Source of the DNA: Alphaproteobacteria bacterium
Lineage (GTDB): Bacteria > Pseudomonadota > Alphaproteobacteria > UBA8366 > GCA-2717185
Direction: 5' to 3'
DNA: 7,124 bases
Assembly (NCBI GenBank): GCA_016764135.1
Contig: JAESSL010000052.1
Span: 1 to 7,124, forward strand
This document shows positions 5,740-7,124 of the stretch, piece by piece. The notes under the pieces were generated by a model. That model did no database searches. It worked only from the letters and a program-made list of their open reading frames with translations, and had not been told where the DNA came from. Every line of letters begins with the position of its first letter. The first letter of the stretch is position 1. The position numbers and the translations under genes are program-made.

Positions 5740-6936
5740 ATGGACCTGCACTTTTCCGCAGAACATCGGGCATTTCAAGAAAAAGTCCGTACATTCGTTC
5801 AAGAAAACTTGCCCGCCGACATTCGGGAAAAGGTCCAGATGGGCCGGAATATCCACAAAGACGACATTCATCGGTGGCAGGGCGTGCTGGCCGCGCAGGG
5901 TTGGCTGGTTTCCGCCTGGCCAAAAGAGCACGGCGGCACCGGGTGGTCGTTGGTGGAACGGCACATCTCTCAGGAAGAACTGGCGTTCGGCGACGCGCCG
6001 CCGATTAGCCCCTTTGGGGTCACGATGGTCGGTCCCGTGATCTATACCTTTGGTACGGATGCGCAGAAGAAGCGGTTTCTGCCCCGCATCGCCAATAATC
6101 AGGTATGGTGGTGTCAGGGTTATTCGGAGCCGGGGGCGGGGTCTGATCTTGCGTCACTGCAAACCAAAGCCATTCGCGATGGCGACCATTACGTTGTGAA
6201 CGGCCAAAAAACATGGACGTCCTACGCGGATCTGGCGGATATGATTTTCTGTCTCGTGCGCACCAGCACCGAGGGAAAAATTCAGGCGGGCATCTCGTTT
6301 TTACTGATCGACATGAAATCGCCGGGGATTGAGGTTCAACCGATTCAGACGATTGACGGCGGAACGGAGATTAATTCGGTGTTTTTCAGCGATGTGCGGG
6401 TTCCGGTCGAGAATTTGGTCGGCGAGGAAAACAAGGGCTGGACCTACGCGAAGTTTCTACTCGGGAATGAACGCGGATTGGTGGCCAATTCGGCGGCGAT
6501 CAAACGACAAATTTCGCGATTGAAGGATATTGCGGGGCAAGAGCGCGCGGGCGGTCGTTTTCTTATCGAGGACCCGGATTTTCGTCGTGAAATCGCGGAA
6601 GTTGAAATTTCAACCACGGCGCTGGAATACACCGATCTACGCTATTTGATGGCCTCGGCCAAAGGACAGCCTGTCGGCGCCGAAGTCAGTATGTTGAAAA
6701 TACGCGCCACGGAAATTCAGCAACGAATCAGCGAATTGCTGCTGAAGGCGGTGGGCAATTATGGCAATCCGCATCTTCCCGAGGCGCTGGAGCCGGGCTG
6801 GAACGAGGATCCGGTCGGGGCGGATTATGCGCCTGCGCTGGCGGCGGAGTATTTTAACAAGCGAAAAACCTCGATCTATGGCGGATCGAACGAAATACAA
6901 CGGAATATTTTGGCAAAAATGGTTTTGGGTCTGTAA
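5740..6936 (+). CDS. Acyl-CoA dehydrogenase family protein, first of a pair
   Basis: This FAD-dependent cytoplasmic enzyme would introduce an alpha-beta double bond into an acyl-CoA and pass electrons to electron-transfer flavoprotein. It has 398 residues, full family length. The N-terminal helical domain starts MDLHFSAEHRAFQEKVR and has the WPKEHGG turn at 60-66. The FAD/substrate region has QGYSEPGAGSDLASL at 126-140 and GQKTWTSYADLAD at 155-167. The middle beta domain includes DGGTEINSVFFSDVRVP at 206-222. The C-terminal domain ends SIYGGSNEIQRNILAKMVLG. At the position of the medium-chain-type catalytic Glu (YEG) there is Gly381; Glu244 in LGNERG is the likely alternative base, as in isovaleryl- and long-chain-type enzymes. 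This type often occurs in pairs and in heteromeric steroid- or terpenoid-degrading dehydrogenases. A second dehydrogenase follows after 51 bp. The substrate is unknown. Confidence 0.93.
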   Translation: MDLHFSAEHRAFQEKVRTFVQENLPADIREKVQMGRNIHKDDIHRWQGVLAAQGWLVSAWPKEHGGTGWSLVERHISQEELAFGDAPPISPFGVTMVGPVIYTFGTDAQKKRFLPRIANNQVWWCQGYSEPGAGSDLASLQTKAIRDGDHYVVNGQKTWTSYADLADMIFCLVRTSTEGKIQAGISFLLIDMKSPGIEVQPIQTIDGGTEINSVFFSDVRVPVENLVGEENKGWTYAKFLLGNERGLVANSAAIKRQISRLKDIAGQERAGGRFLIEDPDFRREIAEVEISTTALEYTDLRYLMASAKGQPVGAEVSMLKIRATEIQQRISELLLKAVGNYGNPHLPEALEPGWNEDPVGADYAPALAAEYFNKRKTSIYGGSNEIQRNILAKMVLGL

Positions 6937-6942
6937 AGTTGT

Positions 6943-6960
6943 CCGGACAGTTTGATCCGG
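6943..6960 (+). other. Small inverted repeat between the two dehydrogenase genes
   Basis: CCGGA (6943-6947) and TCCGG (6956-6960) can form a 5-bp hairpin with an 8-nt loop just after the first dehydrogenase stop. No T-tract follows, so it is not a terminator. It might act as an mRNA-processing or stability element, or be chance. Confidence 0.3.
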
Positions 6961-6987
6961 CGTAACAGGTAGGAACGGAATAAATCG

Positions 6988-7124
6988 ATGGATTTTTCAC
7001 TCAGCGAAGAAGAACAGTTATTAAAAGATAGCGTGGAGCGATTTATCCGGGAGGAATACACGTTGCCGCAACGCCGGGATCTTGTTGCGAGTGAAGAAGG
7101 CTTCAGTCGTGAGAACTGGGCGAA
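6988..7124 (+). CDS. Second acyl-CoA dehydrogenase family protein, N-terminal part
   Basis: Forty-five complete codons are visible before the window ends. The sequence begins MDFSLSEEEQLLKDSVERF, followed by IREEYTLPQRRDLVASEEGF and then SRENWA. This is the N-terminal helical domain of acyl-CoA dehydrogenases, of the type often encoded beside enzymes like the one at 5740. GGAA at 6977-6980, seven bases before the ATG at 6988, can serve as ribosome binding site. The 51-bp gap with no terminator suggests one operon with the preceding gene. The two N-termini differ clearly, so this is not a recent duplicate. It may be the partner subunit of a heteromeric dehydrogenase; its catalytic region lies outside the window. 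Confidence 0.85.
   Translation, partial: MDFSLSEEEQLLKDSVERFIREEYTLPQRRDLVASEEGFSRENWA

Noticed and set aside
5678..5964. Minus-strand open frames of 81-84 residues across the start of the acyl-CoA dehydrogenase
   Set aside because: They oppose the conserved N-terminus of the dehydrogenase and run through the promoter region, with no family features.

Overview
This window reads as a chromosomal segment of a Proteobacterium, most likely an alphaproteobacterium. The base composition is moderately GC-rich. The catabolic proteins and the PAS-rich membrane kinase resemble, from memory, those of marine or soil alphaproteobacteria of the Rhodospirillales type. No taxonomic marker gene is present, so this placement is an inference. 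There are no RNA genes, insertion sequences, CRISPR arrays or phage genes.

Layout. (1) Positions 1-770, plus strand: the C-terminal half of a benzoate-CoA-ligase-family enzyme, cut by the window edge. (2) Positions 771-3373, minus strand: a PAS-domain sensor histidine kinase. Its frame is broken by an apparent one-base deletion in an A-run at 3065-3068. As the sequence stands it is two pieces, 2990-3373 (N-terminal) and 771-3014 (sensor remainder, three PAS domains and kinase). Its stop codon directly abuts the ligase stop codon. (3) Positions 3374-3635: 262 bp without a gene, holding two adjacent copies of a 34-bp repeat and a weak possible terminator. (4) Positions 3636-4331, minus: an exported Sel1/TPR-type repeat protein. 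(5) Positions 4378-5556, minus: a class III (CaiB/BaiF) CoA-transferase. (6) Positions 5557-5739: a divergent regulatory region with a tandem 27/26-bp repeat and a 7-4-7 inverted repeat lying across a probable promoter. (7) Positions 5740-6936, plus: an acyl-CoA dehydrogenase. (8) From 6988, plus: the start of a second, different acyl-CoA dehydrogenase, cut by the right edge.

How it may work together. The ligase, the CoA-transferase and the acyl-CoA dehydrogenase pair suggest catabolism of a cyclic or otherwise unusual carboxylic acid. The acid would be activated to a CoA thioester by ATP or by CoA exchange, then desaturated by a flavoprotein that may be heteromeric. The first dehydrogenase lacks the C-terminal 'YEG' glutamate used by medium-chain-type enzymes and has a candidate replacement glutamate in 'NERG'. 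The histidine kinase and the Sel1-type protein sit inside this catabolic block; whether they regulate it cannot be seen from sequence. Nothing here amounts to a clearly new system. The points most worth a second look are the frameshifted kinase, the repeat-and-operator architecture of the divergent promoter, and the dehydrogenase pair.
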